Source: Actinomycetota bacterium | GTDB lineage: Bacteria; Actinomycetota; Thermoleophilia; Gaiellales; Gaiellaceae | DNA: 7,142 bases | Direction of reading: 5' to 3' | Assembly (NCBI GenBank): GCA_016870235.1 | Contig: VGCB01000139.1 | Coordinates: forward strand, 1-7,142 | Shown here: one piece after another, positions 5,882 to 7,142 of the stretch | Position numbering within the stretch: the first letter of the stretch is position 1 | Layout: the number at the start of each line of letters is the position of its first letter | The notes under the pieces: model-generated | Told to the model about the DNA's origin: nothing | The model's input: the letters and a program-made list of their open reading frames with translations, nothing else | Database searches by the model: none | Made by a program: the position numbers and the translations under genes

Positions 5882-6709
5882 GTGACGGAGACGGTTGCTC
5901 GCGGTGTCGGTGGAGTTGGGTCTGCCTCGCCCGCCGCGCTCGAGCTCCGCGTCGACGCGGTCACGCTCGAGTTCGCCGGCCTGAAGGCGCTCGACGACGT
6001 CAGCTTCACCGTCGAGCCCGGCACGCTCGCGGCGCTGATCGGGCCGAACGGCGCCGGCAAGTCGAGCATGGTCAACTGCTGCACCGGGATCTACCGCGCC
6101 ACCGCGGGCAGCGTTGCGATCGGCGACACGGACGTCACGCGCGCCAAGCCCCATCACATCGCCCGCATGGGCGTCTCGCGGACATTCCAGAACCTCGCGC
6201 TCTTCAAGGGCATGAGCGTCCTCGAGAACCTGATGGTCGGCCGCTACCTGCACGGCAAGGCCGGGATCTTCCGGGGCATGCTGTGGCTGCCGAGCACGAT
6301 CCGCGAGGAGGAGCGGCAGCGCGAGCGGGTCGAGGAGGTGATCGAGCTCCTGCAGCTCGCACGCTTCCGCGACGCGTACGTGACCGACCTGCCCTACGGG
6401 ATCCAGAAGCGGGTCGAGCTCGGCCGCGCGCTCGTCCAGGATCCCCAGCTCGTCTTCCTCGACGAGCCGATGACAGGCATGTCGCAGGACGAGAAGGAGG
6501 ACATGTCGCGGTTCGTCCTCGACGTTCACGAGGCGGTCGGGATCACGATGCTCCTGATCGAGCACGACATGGGCGTCGTCATGTCGATCGCCGAGCAGGT
6601 GGTCGTCCTCGACTTCGGACGCAAGATCGCCGAGGGGACGCCGGCCGAGGTGCAGAAGGACGAAGCCGTGATCGAGGCGTACCTGGGCCGGGGAGCGGCG
6701 GACGAGTGA
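5882..6709 (+). CDS. livG: ABC transporter ATP-binding protein, LivG-like
   Basis: This is the second ATPase subunit, 275 residues. Walker A GPNGAGKS is at residues 54-61, the Q-loop SRTFQN at 99-104, Walker B VFLDE at 191-195 and the switch His at 228 (IEHDM). The ABC signature is the variant LPYGIQKR (170-177) in place of LSGGQ, and the D-loop is MTGMS (197-201); LivG-type ATPases commonly depart from LSGGQ. The GTG at 5882 is the only credible start: an in-frame TGA lies at 5858-5860 and the next Met falls after Walker A. A GGGGG run 7 bases upstream can serve as ribosome site. The first 19 residues are a Gly/Val/Ala-rich extension coded with unusually many T-ending codons, unlike the rest of the gene. 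The stop overlaps the ligase start (GTGA). Confidence 0.92.
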   Translation: MTETVARGVGGVGSASPAALELRVDAVTLEFAGLKALDDVSFTVEPGTLAALIGPNGAGKSSMVNCCTGIYRATAGSVAIGDTDVTRAKPHHIARMGVSRTFQNLALFKGMSVLENLMVGRYLHGKAGIFRGMLWLPSTIREEERQRERVEEVIELLQLARFRDAYVTDLPYGIQKRVELGRALVQDPQLVFLDEPMTGMSQDEKEDMSRFVLDVHEAVGITMLLIEHDMGVVMSIAEQVVVLDFGRKIAEGTPAEVQKDEAVIEAYLGRGAADE

Positions 6710-7142
6710 CAGAGCCGGCGACGCTCCCCGACCTCCTCGAGACGCAGGCCGCGGCCCGGCCCGTCGCGACCGCGCTCCGGCAGAAGCGGCTCGGGCTCTG
6801 GCGGTCGATCTCGTGGGCCGACTACGCCGCCTCCGTCCGCGCGCTCTCGCTCGCGCTGGACGAGGACGGCGTCGGTCCCGGGAACCGCGTCGCGGTCTTC
6901 GCCGACAACCAGCCGCGATGGCTCTACGCCGATCTCGCGATCCAGTCGCTCGGCGCCGCCACCGTCGCCGTCTACCCGGCGCTCGGGCCGGGCGATGCGG
7001 CCGCGGCGATCCTCGCGGCCGGCGCCACGATCGTCTTCTGCGGCGATCAGGAGCAGGTCGACAAGCTGATTGAGGTCGAGGGCGCGATCGCGTCGATCCG
7101 AAAGCTCGTCGTCTTCGAGCTCAGGGGCCTGCACACGCCGGA
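6706..7142 (+). CDS. AMP-forming acyl-CoA synthetase (FadD-like), 5' part only
   Basis: This is the N-terminal 145 residues of an adenylate-forming acyl-CoA ligase, which would activate a carboxylic acid with ATP and CoA. It runs off the right edge without a stop; complete enzymes have about 550-650 residues. Visible family features are the opening TLPDLLETQAAARP, WRSISWADYAASVRALSLAL, then GVGPGNRVAVFADNQPRWLY (55-74), ADLAIQSLGAATVAVYP (75-91) and FCGDQEQVDKLIE (111-123), close to bacterial long-chain acyl-CoA synthetases. The ATP-binding and adenylation motifs lie beyond the window, so activity and chain preference cannot be judged. The GTG start overlaps the livG TGA by 4 bases (GTGA), with GGGAG 10 bases upstream. 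This places the ligase in the transporter operon and points to a carboxylate substrate for the importer. Confidence 0.87.
   Translation, partial: MTEPATLPDLLETQAAARPVATALRQKRLGLWRSISWADYAASVRALSLALDEDGVGPGNRVAVFADNQPRWLYADLAIQSLGAATVAVYPALGPGDAAAAILAAGATIVFCGDQEQVDKLIEVEGAIASIRKLVVFELRGLHTP

Noticed and set aside
6813..7073. Small plus-strand frame near the right edge
   Set aside because: It is an Arg-rich shadow inside the acyl-CoA ligase, whose own frame is open from 6706 to the end with clear family motifs.

Overview
This is a high-GC, densely coding bacterial window. Third codon positions are strongly G/C, GTG starts are frequent, genes overlap by 4 bases (ATGA, GTGA), and one candidate promoter suggests a leaderless transcript. 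These traits, together with the protein variants, suggest a high-GC actinobacterium, possibly a soil or metagenomic Thermoleophilia-like lineage. No marker gene is present, so this placement is inference. The window opens in a truncated gene and ends inside another, as a whole short metagenomic contig would.

Left part, minus strand (1-1518). Two adjacent small hotdog-fold proteins form a MaoC-type dehydratase pair. The first gene (1078-1518) encodes the MaoC N-terminal-like partner and the second (665-1075) carries the hydratase motif. Beyond a 184-base gap lies the N-terminal third of an MFS transporter (43-480), which loses its homology near base 72. The gap holds an unusual cluster of DnaA-box-like TCCACA 9-mers, repeated TTGACA-containing words, and a perfect 9-3-9 dyad next to the MFS start.

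Middle (1519-2906). A divergent intergenic region separates the MaoC pair from a plus-strand FMN enzyme of the nitronate monooxygenase / 2-nitropropane dioxygenase-like family (1670-2722). A 184-base gap follows, with a good sigma70-type promoter (TTGACC-17-TAGATT) that has a palindromic candidate operator embedded in it.

Right part, plus strand (2907-7142). This is an operon-like run livH-livM-livF-livG-acyl-CoA ligase, encoding the two permeases and two ATPases of a branched-chain amino acid family (HAAT) ABC importer followed by a partial AMP-forming acyl-CoA synthetase. livH/livM, livM/livF and livG/ligase overlap by 4 bases. Only livF and livG are separated, by 118 bases with competing hairpins. 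No periplasmic binding protein is present and it may lie beyond the right edge.

Taken together, the importer would bring in a small organic acid, which the ligase would convert to a CoA thioester. The MaoC hydratase and the FMN enzyme could then process the acyl-CoA. This carboxylate uptake and activation model fits better than simple amino acid uptake, but the substrate cannot be read from the sequence. I see no RNA gene, CRISPR array or complete mobile element.
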